Position numbers and translations under genes: made by a program
Assembly: GCA_011799875.1 (NCBI GenBank)
Contig: CM022302.1
Span: 178,924,942-178,988,941, forward strand
DNA length: 64,000 nt
Direction: 5' to 3'
Origin: Thinopyrum elongatum
Lineage: Eukaryota > Streptophyta > Magnoliopsida > Poales > Poaceae
The notes under the pieces: model-generated
What the model was told of the DNA's origin: nothing
Seen by the model: the letters and a program-made list of their open reading frames with translations, nothing else
Databases searched by the model: none
In this document: piece by piece, positions 1 through 11,900 of the stretch
How the letters are laid out: every line of letters begins with the position of its first letter
Numbering within the stretch: position 1 is the first letter of the stretch

Positions 1-2
1 TG

Positions 3-851
3 GAGCCTAGTGAAGTTAGAAAGCTGAAGTATGAAATCATAGCAGACCAGAGACGATCGCTGCTGTCTCGCATGTCGGTACCACCTTCAGCATCGGATCA
101 AGCACCGACACCTTCTCAGACGGCACTGGCTCTAGCACTGACAGCGGCAGCAGCTCAGTCTGACCCACCAGAGGATTGGGCACCGACCGCGTCAGTGGAT
201 CAGGCTGATCTACCGGAGGATCGGGCACCGACACGGGCACCTGCTCCGACACCGGCACCGGCTCCACAAGGAGCACCATCTCCGGCAGCAGCAGCGGCAC
301 TACCAATCGCACCGGCACGGGCACCAGCAATGGCTCCGGCACCTACACCAACACTTGAAGTTGCACTTGCACCTGCTCCGGCCCGTGCAGCGGCAACGGA
401 ACCAGCAGTTGCACCGGCAACAGACTGGGCTGCAGTTCGCACTGCATATACCAAAGTCCTTACAAAAACCGACATCTCCACCTTCTTGGTAAGCATTGGC
501 CGCCCAAGTGCTTCGTTCTTTTTTCTTTCCATGTTGTTTCACATGATTCACTGTGTTGATCTAACTATTTGTGTATGTCTTCTTGTTTGCAAACAGAGAA
601 TTCCTAGAGCAACGAGGGAGTCGTTTAATAATCCGGGCGACCGTGGCCAAGTTTCTCTTACCATGCGCAGCCTTGGTGTGAATGAACCTGCTCAATATAC
701 CGTAAGTACAAAGGATGGTCGCATGATGATTGATGCTAAAGGATGGTCAAGGTTCAAAACTCTATCAATTCTTGTGGTAGGGGATGATGTCAAAATCGAA
801 CTTTCTCGGCAAGGAGAGCTGGTCCAAATCAACTTTGAAATTCTTCAGTAG
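3..851 (+). CDS. B3 DNA-binding domain protein, 3' part (5' end outside window)
   Basis: The frame is open from base 3, so the gene starts upstream of the window; the first in-window Met is at 72. Exon 1 runs 3-488, then a 108-bp GT-AG intron (489-596, donor GTAAGC, acceptor AAACAG), then exon 2 597-851. The intron is a multiple of three and stop-free, so retention would also keep the frame. The protein has a long Ala/Pro-rich linker (about codons 24-140) followed by a C-terminal B3-like fold: YTKVLTKTDIS, then RIPRATRESF, GWSRFKTLSILVVGDDVKIE and a terminal VQINFEIL strand. The GWxxF...L.vGD pattern is typical of plant B3 domains, most like the REM branch. B3 proteins are nuclear DNA-binding factors; the target here is unknown. 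It lies head-to-tail with a second B3 gene 780 bp downstream. Confidence 0.72.
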   Translation, partial: EPSEVRKLKYEIIADQRRSLLSRMSVPPSASDQAPTPSQTALALALTAAAAQSDPPEDWAPTASVDQADLPEDRAPTRAPAPTPAPAPQGAPSPAAAAALPIAPARAPAMAPAPTPTLEVALAPAPARAAATEPAVAPATDWAAVRTAYTKVLTKTDISTFLVSIGRPSASFFFLSMLFHMIHCVDLTICVCLLVCKQRIPRATRESFNNPGDRGQVSLTMRSLGVNEPAQYTVSTKDGRMMIDAKGWSRFKTLSILVVGDDVKIELSRQGELVQINFEILQ

Positions 852-1632
852 CAGCACGCAACTGCCGAACTGATCTATCCTCCGAGAGCTTTTGATGTAA
901 TAATATGGCATGGTGAAACAAGTGTCCTGTGTGTATAAGTTGTACGACAGTATTATTTATCACATAGGATATCATGAAAGAATTGCAACTCTGATTGCTG
1001 GTTAGGAACTGTCGTTTGATTTCATTCTAACAGCTGCCATGCTTTATTTAATTTTCTGTATTTGCCTTGCGACAGCATCTAAAACCAGCGCCGTACCGAT
1101 CACTTGCAATATGAAATGCACTGAGTTAGAACACATGGGCCCCCAAACATGCAGGCCCACCGGCCTATGGCCCATAGTCCAGAACTGTGAGCCTGTCTGA
1201 GTATTATATTCTCCGCTGAACCCCCATATTATGTTATATATATTCCCCTTGATTTTTCTTATGTATAAAGTTGTGATATAAAAGATTTTTATATTTCTTT
1301 ACAGAGGGAGTATCTCTCTGTCAAAAATATATTTATGTGTAACTAGTTACTCCTGCCTTTCTACTTCCTTTCGTTGATATGTGGGGCATCCGGCAACGGG
1401 GTCCACGTGACATGCACCAAATTAGAGTGCACAACTGCACGGTAGGCTCACCCTGGTCGTAGCGCCGCAGTAATGCCCAATGAGCCGTCAAATCATGAAA
1501 ACCCCCACCTTTCCAGCTTTAGCAGTAAGCTGGACTGACGAAGCAGCAATATTTCACTGTGCCTGAATCCCCTTCTCCCTCGTCTGCTTGTTCAGAGAAA
1601 ACCCCCTCTCGGCGATTGCATAGGGTTTTCTC
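852..1632. other. Intergenic: 3' flank of first B3 gene and promoter region of the second
   Basis: No convincing ORF. The first part is AT-rich and probably holds the 3' UTR of the upstream gene. A short Stowaway-like end lies inside it. The last 100 bases before the ATG at 1633 are C- and T-rich, as expected of a plant 5' UTR. No TATA box at a convincing distance was found. Confidence 0.5.
1284..1312. repeat. Stowaway/Mariner MITE end remnant
   Basis: The segment ends in TTTCTTTACAGAGGGAG followed by TA. This matches the usual terminal inverted repeat of grass Stowaway elements (CTCCCTC... at TA targets). The partner terminus is not recognisable nearby, so it is a broken copy. Confidence 0.55.
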
Positions 1633-3050
1633 ATGGAGAACCAGGTACGAATTCTTCATCCATCCCCGATAAATCCTAGTCCCTTGGTCGCGGGTAATCC
1701 TAGGATGGCAGCCGCCGCCGTTGATGCATTTTTCTTCCTACTAAATCTACTGTGTTTCATTTGCAGTGCCCAAAGTGCGAGGACCCTACAGGTTTCTGCG
1801 CCCTTGGCGAGACGCCAAACTTGTTCCTTCTCATCCTAACACATGATTTTAAAACGCGCACAGTATGTTCCTAGAATCCTCTTTTCTATCCGGGAGGGTG
1901 GGGTTTTTTGAACATGCTGTCGACTAATTTGGAAATTTGGATTGCTATATTTGGTTAAAAGGTACTAGTACCATGGTCAACACTGACCTGAAGGAGGAAA
2001 TTATTTCTAGATTTGGATAGCGAATACATTGTGTTCTCATATTATTTTTCCTGCGGTGCATTCCTTGCTCTGCCAAAACACATGTACTAGATGGTCGGCC
2101 TTGCCATAACTGAATACACCAGTTTAATGGTCACATTGAAGACAAGCCATGGATATAAGTTCCGAGTTGGGTTCATGAACCAAGAAGATCGCTGCTTTTT
2201 TATGGCCGAACTTGGATAAACTTTCTCAAGTGTTACGGATTGAAAGTTGGCGCATGAATGTTGATGGAAATAGCAAAACCTGGTCTCATATTCACTGTGA
2301 TCTTCCACCCCGGCGTCGTTCCAGTAGTTCATCCATGTTAGTTTTGTGTCTGGTTCTTGCATGTTGCCTCGATTACTTCTTAATCCACCTATTCTGTCTA
2401 ACTAATCACAATTTAACTTTAGAAATAGCAATGATTTGTGATTCCCTTCTCTCATGAAGATGCTACTTCTAACTAATATTTCTTATAATTGGTGGCATAT
2501 GTAGGTTATTTCAAAGTTAAGCACGCTACTTGTTTGTTATTCTATAAGAACTCGACTGTTACTGATGGCACTGAAGTTGACTGGGACGACATCCACCAGT
2601 TCCTACACTTTATTGATCGTCTTGAGGTCCTTCTGCGGCGTTTTAATGGTGGAAGGCCACGTGGGATATGTGTGCCACTGCTGCACACGTTGAACAGGTC
2701 CAACTATGTCGAGAAACTTAGGGTATGAGCTGTTTTCTATCATATATGTTGTTCATAAACTCTTGCTTATACACAGTTTTACAGCTGTGATCTTCTTGAA
2801 ATAGAAACTGCCCAGTTCTATTGTTCCTATACAGATGACTGACCATGGTCGGGTCAGACTTGCGCTTGGTCACAACATGATGTTTATGTCGACCTACTCT
2901 ATTTCCCTTGGAGGTGAAAAGATACTTATTCATGGGTGGTCTCAAATAATGAAGGCCCGTCCATCTTGGAGAATAGGACAGAAGGTTATGCTCATGCTTT
3001 TCCATGGCTCTAAAGCGAATATCCTGTTTATTGACCACATTGCGAGATGA
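1633..3050 (+). pseudogene. Two-B3-domain gene with a disrupted first B3 domain
   Basis: Five exons can be read by eye: 1633-1644, 1767-1862, 2091-2335, 2505-2722 and 2835-3050, all with GT-AG borders and matching phases. The N-terminus MENQ-CPKCEDPTGFC places two Cys in a CxxC near the start, as in some grass REM-type B3 proteins. Exon 3 codes for a B3 core (YKFRVGFMNQEDRCFFMAEL) but hits TAA at 2217. The continuation (WINFLKCYGLKVGA) is in another frame from 2213 and meets TGA at 2255. Exons 4-5 are clean and give a second B3 domain (NRSNYVEKLR, then HGRVRLALG, GWSQIMKARPSWRIGQKVML, ILFIDHI). So domain one is broken by a frameshift plus a stop while domain two is intact. Sequencing error or a transcript starting later are alternatives. 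Confidence 0.65.
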
Positions 3051-4274
3051 AGCCGCTTTTAGAAGGTTGTGGATGCGCGGGGTGGCGCCTGGGCCTTGTC
3101 CTGGGGCTTGGTTGCCTCAGCCTTGGTTATCTGTAGGCAAAGTAGCACTGTTTGAGGCGTGCTTTGTACGGTTGAACCTGTATAATTACTCATACTGCTT
3201 TCAGCTATGGTTGTTAAGTGCCCCTGCTAGTTTTAGTTAAGGTTGTTAAGTACTCCTGCTGCTTTTACAGTCTGTCGTGTTTCTTCAGTCCTGTCTTCCT
3301 CCAGCCGCCAAAACCAAACCAGCGTTGGCAGGGCTGCCTGCTTCCGCCTTCCACGGCTGGCTGCGCCTCAGCGCGCATATCGCCACCCCACAGTCTCCTA
3401 AATCTTTAACGCTGACGTCCGAGGCCTCGCCATTGTCCTCCGCGCGCTTTGGTGCGCTCGCCGCGGCGCCGCCCTCTCGCGTTGTCAACATGGTCAACAA
3501 ACAAGAGGAATCGGGAGAGGACTGTAAGTGGAGAGGATGACAGTAGGGGCCCACCATGTCCATGGCCGTACGTAAGCAAGTTCCTCATTTTTTGTTATAT
3601 ATTCCATTGTCAATGTATAGAAAAAGAAAATGCTTCCTCCTTGTGGTTTGCTGACATCTGGGACCCACGACATTGTTAGCGTATAGTCAATAGACAAGAG
3701 AACAACACAAGATCGGCTGACACCTGGGACGTAGCTGCTCGAGCAAATTTTTTTGTTGTTATTGTTGAGACGGAGCAGGGTTTCAACTAGGCTGTGGCCC
3801 GTCTGGCCCAAGCTTCTATTTTACGTTCACCACATGACCAGCCCAGCTATTTTTTCTTTGTGAAAATGAGCCCAGTTTATTTTTTCTGAAGAATACCCAA
3901 TCTAGGCCTCCTTATTTTTCTACACCCTGCTGGGTTGCAAATCTTGAAAGTAATATGAAATGGGCTGTAAATATAAAAAATAGACGACAAATTGGCAATT
4001 ACTTTCAAATTTCTAAAAAATTTCACATTTTCAGATTCCAATTTCACTCGGCTTTAACCTAATTTAAATATATCTTCAAAGTACTTTAAATCTGGCTCGA
4101 CATTTTGGTATTAAAAATAGTTTGGACCCCACCAAAATATGCGAAATTTCGTTTAAATTTTTAACCCTTGCCCTGGCCAACAAAAAAAACGGGCTGCAAT
4201 AAATTGCATAAGAAGTTGCAATGAGCTATAAATTATTTAAAAAATAGGGAATGGTCTGACTTGTGGGCCTATTA
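3051..4274. other. Non-coding: 3' flank of B3 gene and a degenerate copy of the downstream repeat block
   Basis: Bases about 3208-3268 hold a short imperfect direct repeat (GGTTGTTAAGT...CCTGCT twice), probably in the 3' UTR. Bases about 3285-3740 resemble a diverged copy of the 590-bp block that follows: CAGCCGCCAAA, GTTGTCAACATGGTCAACAA, then GACAGTAGGGGCCCACCA. About 3840-4270 is AT-rich and featureless. The small ORFs here are not supported. Confidence 0.5.
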
Positions 4275-6065
4275 AGTTGACACGTATGCAAGATTTTTTT
4301 ACTTATTATATATGTCAACAAACGATTCTTGCAGACGTGACCGTTGGATGTCAATCCAACTGCCGTCATGCTTCTTCAATCTCTGATCTTCTTGCTCCAG
4401 CCGCCAAATCCAGCGCCGGCGGGACCGCCTGCTCCCGCCTCCCGTGGCCGGCTGTGCTGCCGCGTAGGCCTCACCGCCCCCTACTACTCCCACCGCTGGC
4501 CAGGCCATCCCTCTACTCACCCACATCCCTCCACTGTTGTGGCTTCGCCGCTTCCGGGTCATTCCCTTCCTGGGTCTCGCCGTCGTCTATCGCGTTGGTG
4601 TTCTCGGCACGGCGTGGTCAACGTTGTCAACAAACGACAACATCGGAAGAGGGATGTACATGGAGAGGCTGACAGTTGGGACCCACATGGTCCATGGCAG
4701 CACGCAAGCAAGTATCTCCTTATTATGCCAAAACGAATGAATCATCTCAATGACAGCTGGGACCCACCAGCTATATCTTGGCACGGAAGGAAGTGCTTCC
4801 TTATTAAGCGAAAAATAACGAGTGCTCCCCATGACAGCTAGGGCCCACCAGATATGGAGGCTGACTTGTGGGCCTACTAAGTTGACGCGTACGCAGGGCT
4901 TTGTCAACTTAGTCAATAAACGATTCTATCACCAGTGACCATTGGATTGTTAACATCCAACGGTCGTCCTGCTTCTTCAACCTCTGATTTTCTTGTTCCA
5001 GCCGACCAAACCACCCCGTGCTCCTGCCTCCCGTGGCCGGCTGTGCTGCTGCACAGACCTCACCACCCCCTACTACTCCCACCGCTGGCCAGGCCATCCC
5101 TCTACTCACCCACATCCCTCCACTGCTATGGCTTCGCCGCCTCCGGGTCATTCCCTTCCTGGGTCTCGCCGTCGTCCATCGCGTTGGTGTTCTCGGCACG
5201 GCGTGGTCAATGTTGTCAACAAACGACAACATCGGAAGAGGGATGTACATGGAGAGGCTGACAGTTGGGACCCACATGGTCCATGGCCGCATGCAAGCAA
5301 GTACCTCCTTATTACGCCAAAACGAATGAATCCTCCCAATTACAGCTGGGACCCACCAGCTATATCTTGGCACGGAAGGAAGTGCCTCCTTATTAAGTGA
5401 AAAATAACGAGTGCTCCCCATGACAGCTGGGGCCCACCAGATATGGAGGCTGACTTGTGGCCCTACTAAGTTGACGCGTACGCATGGCTTTGTCAACTTA
5501 GTCAACAAACGATTCTATCACCAGTGACCGTTGGATTGTTAACATCCAACGGTCGTCCTGCTTCTTCAACCTCTGATTTTCCTGCTCCAGCCATCCAAAC
5601 CATCGCGTGCTCCTGCCTCCCGTGGCCGGTTGTGCTGCCACGCCGACCTCACCGCCCCCTACTACTCCCACCGCTGGCCAAGCCATCCCTCCACTCACCC
5701 ACACCACCTGTTATTCTGCGGCAACGGCAGCCTCACACCGCAGCCGAACCAGTCAACCCTCGTACTACCCTCCGCATGTTCCCAGGCTCCACGTCGTTCC
5801 CTGCCTCACCGTCGTCCACCGCCTGGTGCTGTCCGCGCGGCGTGGTCAACGTGGTCAACGAACGACAACCATCGGAAGAGGACTGTACGCGGTGAGGCTG
5901 ATAGATGGACCCACCAGCTACATCTTCGCACGCAAGGAAGTGCCTCCTTATTACGCGCAAAAAAAAATCCTCCCCCTGTCAGCTCGGACCCACCATCAAT
6001 ATCTTCGCACGCAAGGAAGTGCCTTCTTTTCCTCCCTAACAGCCGGGACCCACCCGGGGAAGCGT
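4275..6065. repeat. Tandem triplication of a block of about 590 bp
   Basis: Three head-to-tail copies start near 4275, 4876 and 5466. The phrase AAACGATTCT occurs at about 4319, 4919 and 5507, giving spacings near 600 and 588. Each copy has a GACCGTTGGAT motif, a C-rich stretch ending in TACTACTCCCACCGCTGGCC, a GTCAACAAACGACAACATCGG segment, and shorter subrepeats built on GACAGCTGGGACCCACCA. That last motif is very common near grass genes. Copies 1 and 2 are very alike; copy 3 diverges in its second half. ORFs here recur in all copies with no recognisable domain, so I do not call genes. Confidence 0.8.
5526..5554. repeat. Palindrome with perfect 11-bp arms
   Basis: GACCGTTGGAT at 5526-5536 is exactly complementary to ATCCAACGGTC at 5544-5554, separated by TGTTAAC, so a stable hairpin is possible. 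The copy at about 4937 keeps the structure with one arm mismatch; the first block copy at about 4338 is degraded. Confidence 0.8.
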
Positions 6066-6254
6066 ACGTAGCGTTGTCATTCTGGTCGCAAACGTGTATG
6101 TACATACTCGTCCATCGATCTTTCTGCCACGATGAACCGTGGCCCAGTAAGGAGCGGTAGCTGTTCAGGCAGTCCCGTCTATATCGTGTACACGTACGTA
6201 CAACCACGCTGTAAGAAAGTAAATACGGCTACGTACGTACATACGGGCAGGGTC

Positions 6255-7520
6255 TCGAACGCGTACAGCGATGGCGTCCTGTTCATCAGCAGCCAACCGA
6301 CTGGGTCGGAACAGAGAAACAGCGTCGTGTTCATCGGGAGGCATCAGACTGGGTCAGAATGAGTCATGTTCATCGGGAGCCAACCGGCTTGGACGGAACA
6401 GCCGAAACGGGGTCTGGCGTACTGCAAAACGGAGGAAACGGACTTGTGTTCGAGCTCCTATGGTCGGAACGGGGTGCTGTTGATCGGGAGAGGTGTGGCG
6501 TACCGCAAAACAGAGGAAACAGACTTGTGCTGGAGTGCCTACGGTCGAAACGCGGTCATGTTCATCGGGAGGGGTGTGGCGTACTGCAAAACGGGACTCC
6601 ACGGGCAAATGTTCATCCACCGTCGACTTCCTCCAGCCTTCACCTGCTACTATTCATCCAGCGTCGACTTCCTCCTGCTTCCACCATCTACTGTTCATCC
6701 ACGGGGTCCTGTTCATCCAGCCTCCACCGGCTACTATTCAACCAGCCCTCCACGGGGTCCTGTTCATCCAGCCTCCACCGGCTCCTGTTCAACCAGCCCT
6801 CCACGGGGTCCTGTTCAACCAGCCCTCCACGGGGTCCCTCCACCGGCTACTGTTCATCCACCCTCACCTCCTCGATCGGGGTCCTGTTCATCTAGCGGCA
6901 ATGGCCTCTACTACCACGAGATCATGTTCATCCAACCCCCACCGGGAACTGTTCATCCAACCCCCACCAGGAACTGTTCATCCAACCCCCACCGTGGACT
7001 GTTCATCAAGAGGCAGCTTCAATCGGCTTCAGTTAGCAGCAGTAGCAAAGGAATCACTCGGGTTCAGTTAACAGCCAGGGATCGATCGCTCGGGTTTAGT
7101 AACATAGCTAGTGCAATCGCTCGGGTTCAGTAAGCGAACGCCTCGCTCGGGTTCAGTTAGAGCCCAACGCCTCGCACACACGCGCGTACCTGTACGAGAG
7201 AAACGCGCAATCCCTCTGTGCATCGCTCGGCCCCGACCACCCACCATAACCGGGAACTCCCCAAAATTTTCCTCGCCCTCGCTTCTACCACGATTTTTTC
7301 TGTCATGGACGGCCCAAAGAATGTCATGCAAGTGCGTCCCCGGCCCGCCCAGGACGAAAAGCCCATTTTCTGTCATGATTTTTTGTCATAGAAGTAGGAG
7401 CCCACCACATCTACGATGATACGTGCTTTTGTCACAATTATCATCATAGAAGTGTCATAAGCATGACAGAAAAAATTTCGTTCGGCCCAAAATGTCACGG
7501 ATGTGTCTTTTTTTGTAATG
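6255..7520 (-). mobile_element. CACTA-type DNA transposon end with subterminal repeats
   Basis: Read on the minus strand, the segment begins CATTACAAAAAAAGACAC at 7520, one change from a CACTA terminus. It then runs through TGACATTTTGGGCC and a series of subterminal motifs: CTGAACCCGAGCGA-like units (about 7040-7170) and TGAACAG units (about 6610-7010). The order terminus, unique 300 bp, short repeats is what CACTA ends look like. No transposase is present and the left limit is uncertain. Its end abuts a truncated Angela LTR at 7521. Confidence 0.6.
6600..7012. repeat. TGTTCATCC minisatellite (CACTA subterminal)
   Basis: A dense run of units combining CTGTTCATCCA with CCTCCACCGGCTAC or CCCTCCACGGGGTC. 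Near-identical 25-bp units sit at about 6926-7005. Several long ORFs in different frames cross this array and are repeat artefacts. Confidence 0.75.
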
Positions 7521-8791
7521 AAAGTGGCGTCCCCTGCCTTGTATAGGTGCGGGGGAAAGGCAGGGGAGGGTGGCACCCCCCCCCCTTTCCTTTCTCCCAT
7601 GAGAGGGAAAGGCAGGAGGGGCTAGCCCTCCCCCCTTTCCTTCCCTAGGGCTGGCCGGCCAGGGAGAGGGGCGCACCAGCCCCATGTGGGCTGGTCTATC
7701 CCTCCCTTGGCCCATTAAGCCCATAACACCTACCGGGGGTGTCCGGAACCCCTTCCGGTGACCCGATGGCTACCCGGTGCATCCTGAAACCATTCCGGTG
7801 TCCGAATAACATCGTCCTATATATCAATTTTTACCTCTCGACCATTTAGAGACTCCTCGTCATGTCCGTGATCTCATCCAGGACTCCGAACAACATTCGG
7901 TCACCAAATTATATAACTCATAAAACACTATATCGCCAACGAACGTTAAGCGTGCGGACCCTACGGATTCGAGAACTATGTAGACATGACCGAGACACCT
8001 CTCCGGTCAATAACCAATAGCGGAACCTGGATGCCCATATTGGCTCATACATATTCTATGAAGATCTTTATCGGTCGAACCGTTATGACAACATATGTAA
8101 TTACCTTTGTCCATCGGTATGTTACTTGCCCGAGATTCGATCGTCGGTATCTTCATACCTAGTTCAATCTCGTTACCGAAAAGTTTCTTTACTCGTTCCG
8201 TAATACATCATCCTGTAACTAACTCATTAGTCACTTTGCTTGCAAGGCTTCTTATGATGTGTATTATCGAGAGGGCCCAGAGATACCTCTCCGATACTCG
8301 GAGTGACAAATCCTAATCTCGATCTATGCCAACTCAACAAACACCTTCGGAAATACCTGTAGAGCATCTTTATAATGACCCAGTTACATTGTGGTGTTTG
8401 ATAGCACACAAGGTATTCCTCTGGTATCCGGGAGTTGCATAATCTCATAGTCGAAGGAATATGTATTTGACATGAAGAAAGCAATAGCAATAAACTGAAC
8501 GATCATTATGCTAAGCTAACGGATGGGTCTTGTCCATCACATCATTCTCCTAATGATGTGATCCCGTTATCAAATGGCAACACATGTCTATGGTTAGGAA
8601 ACCTTAACCATCTTTGATCAACGAGCTAGTCTAGTCAAGGCTTACTAGGGACACGGTATTTGTTTATGTATTCACACATGTATTTAAGTTTCCGATCAAT
8701 ACAATTCTAGCATGAATAATAAACCTTTATCATGATTAAGTAAATATAATAATAACAACTTTATTATTGCCTCTAGGGCATATTTCCATCA
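7521..8791 (-). repeat. Angela-1 3' LTR, truncated
   Basis: On the minus strand it starts TGATGGAAATATGCCCTAGA at 8791, the Angela/BARE start, directly after the polypurine tract AAGTGGGAGAC. It matches the right LTR from about 46227 to 47163. The part equivalent to 45641-46226 is missing; a CACTA end lies there instead. This copy retains about 330 bp (7961-8290) that the right LTR has lost. Confidence 0.85.
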
Positions 8792-8965
8792 GTCTCCCAC
8801 TTGCACTAGAGTCAATAATCTAGTTCACATCGTCATGTGATTAACACCCATAGTTCACATCGCCATGTGACTAACACCCAAAGAGTTTACTAGAGTCAAT
8901 AATCTAGTTCACATCGCCATGTGATTAACACCCAAAAGAGTACTAAGGTGTGATCATGTTTTTGC

Positions 8966-11900
8966 TTGTGAGAGAGGTTTAGTCAACGGGTCTGCCACAT
9001 TCAGATCCGTATGTATTTTGCAAGTTTCTATGTCTACAATGCTCTGCATGGAGCTACTCTAGCTAATTGCTCCCACTTTCAATATGTATCCAGATTGAGA
9101 CTCAGAGTCATCTGAATCGGTGTTAAAGCTTGCATCGACGTAACCCTTTACGACGAACTCTTTACCACCTCCATAACCGAGAAATACTTCTTTAGTCCTC
9201 TTAGGTAACTAAGGATAATTTTGACCGATGTTCAGTGATCTACTCCTGGATCACTATTGTACCCCCTTTCCAAACTCATGGCAAGGTACACAATAGGTCT
9301 GGTACACAGTATGGCATACTTTAAAGAACCTATGGCTGAGGCATAGGGAATGACTTTCATTCTCTCTCTATCTTCTGCCGTGGTCGGGCTTTGAGTCTTA
9401 CTCAACTTCACACCTTACAATACAGGCTAGAACTCCTTCTTTGACTGATCCATTTTGAACTTCTTCAAAACTTCTGTCAAGGTATGTGCTTTGTGAAAGT
9501 CTATTAAGCGTCTCGATCTATCCCTATAGATCTTGATGCCCAATATATAAGCAGCTTCACCGAGGTCTTTCATTGAAAAATTCTCATTCAAACATCCTTT
9601 TATGCTATCCAGAAATTCTATACCATTTCCAATCAACAATATGTCATCCACATATACTATCAGAAATGCTGCAGAGCTCCCACTCACTTTCTTGTAAATA
9701 CAGTCTTCATCGTAAGTCTATATAAAACCATATGCTTTGATCACCTCATCAAAGCATATATTCCAACTCCGAGATGCTTGCACCAGTCCATAGATGGATC
9801 ACTGGAGCTTACACACTTTGTTAGCACCTTTAGGATCTACAAAACCTTCTGGTTGCATCATATACAACTCTTCTTTAAAAAATCCATTAAGGAATGCAGT
9901 TTTGACGTCCATTTGCCAGATTTCATAAAATGCGGCAATTGCTAACATGATTCAGACAGACTTAAGAATTGCTATGAGTGAGAAAGTCTCATTGTAGTCA
10001 ACCCCTTGAACTTGTCGAAAACCTTTTGTGACAAGTCGAGCTTTATAGACAGTGATATTACTATCAGCGTCCGTCTTCCTCTTGAAGATCCATTTATTCT
10101 TTATGGCTTGCCGAGCATCGGGCAAGTCCACCAAAGTCCACACTTTGTTCTCATACATGGATCCTATCTTAGATTTCATGGCCTCAAGCCATCTATGGGA
10201 ATCTGGGCTCATCATTGCTTCTTCATAGTTCGTAGGTTTGCCTTGGTCTAGTAACATGACTTCCAGGACAGGATTACCATACCACTCTGGTGCGGATCAT
10301 GCTCTGGTCGACCTACGAGGTTCAGTAGTAACTTGATCCGAAGTTTCATGATCATCATCATTTGCTTCCTCTCTAGTTGGTGTAGGCATCACTAGAACAG
10401 TTTTCTGTGATGTGCTACTCTCCAATTCGAGAGAAGGTACAATTACTTCATCAAGTTCTACTTTCCTCCCACTCACTTCTTTCGAGAGAAACTCCTTCTC
10501 TAGAAAGGACCCATTCTTGGCAACAAAGATCTTGCCTTCGGATCTGTGGTAGAAGGTGTACCCAATTGTTTCCTTAGGGTATCCTATGAAGACGCACTTC
10601 TCCGATTTGGGTTTGAGCTTATCAGACTAAAGCCTTTTGACATAAGTGTCACAACCTCAAACTTTAAGAAACAGCAGCTTAGGTTTCTTGCCAAACCACA
10701 GTTCAAACGGTGTCATCTCAACGGATTTAGACGGTGCCCTATTTAACATGAATGTGATTGTCTCTAATGCATAACCCCAAAAAGATAGTGGTAAATTGGT
10801 AAGAGACATCAAAGATCGCACCATATCCAATAAAGTATGGTTACGACGTTCGGACACACCATTACCTGTGGTGTTCGAGGTGGCGTGAGTTGTGAAACAA
10901 TTCCACATTGTTTTAAATGAAGGCCAAACTCGTAACTCAAATATTCGCCTCCGCGATCAGATTGTAGAAACTTTATTTTCTTGTTACGATGATTCTCCAC
11001 TTCACTCTGAAATTCTTTGAACTTTTCAAATGTTTCAGACTTGTGTTTCATCAAGTAGATATACCCATACCTACTCAAATCATCTGTGGAGATTAGAAAA
11101 TAATGATACCCGCCGCGTGCTTCAACACTCATCGGACCGCATACATCGGTATGTATTATTTCCAATAAGTCATTAGCTCACTCCATTGTTCTGGAGAACG
11201 GAGTTTTAGTCATCTTGCCCATGAGGCATGGTTCGCAAGTATCAAATGATTCATAATCAAGTGACTCCAAAAGTCCATCTGCATGGAGTTTCTTCATGCG
11301 CTTTACACCAATATGACCTAAACGGCAGTGCCACAAGTATGTTGCACTATCATTATCAACTTTGCATCTTTTGGCATCAATATTCTGAATATGTGTATCA
11401 CTACGGTCGAGATTCAATAAACCATTCACATTGGGTGTATGACCATAGAAGGTTTTATTCATGTAAATAGAACAACAATTATTCTCCAACTTAAATGAAT
11501 AACCGTATTGCAATAAACATGATCTAATCATATTCATGGTCAACGCAAACACCAAATAACACTTATTTAGGTTCAACACTAATCCCGAAGGTAGAGGGAG
11601 TGTGCGATGGTGATTGTATCAACCTTGGAATCACTTACAACACACATCGTCACCTCGCACTTAACTAGTCTCTGTTTATTCTGCAACTCCTGTTTTGAGT
11701 TACTAATCTTAGCAACTGAACTGGTATCGAATACACAAGTGCTACTATGAACACTAGTAAGGTACACATCAATAACATGTATATCAAATATACTTTTGTT
11801 GACTTTGCCATCCTTCTTATCCGCCAACTATTTGGGGCAGTTCCGCTTCCAGTGACCATTTCCTTTGCAGTAGAAGCACTCAGTTTCAGGCTTTGGTCCA

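Noticed and set aside
37..532. Minus-strand ORFs opposite the first B3 gene
   Set aside because: Shadows of the Ala/Pro-rich exon, with only Val/Pro- or Ala/Gly-rich composition.
4277..5895. Repeated ORFs of 100-199 codons in the 590-bp blocks
   Set aside because: They recur because the DNA recurs, occur on both strands, and show no domain or splice structure.
6271..7133. Several long overlapping ORFs (for example 6366-7133 and 6493-7071, plus strand)
   Set aside because: They cross the TGTTCATCC minisatellite in several frames at once and have only repeat-derived composition.
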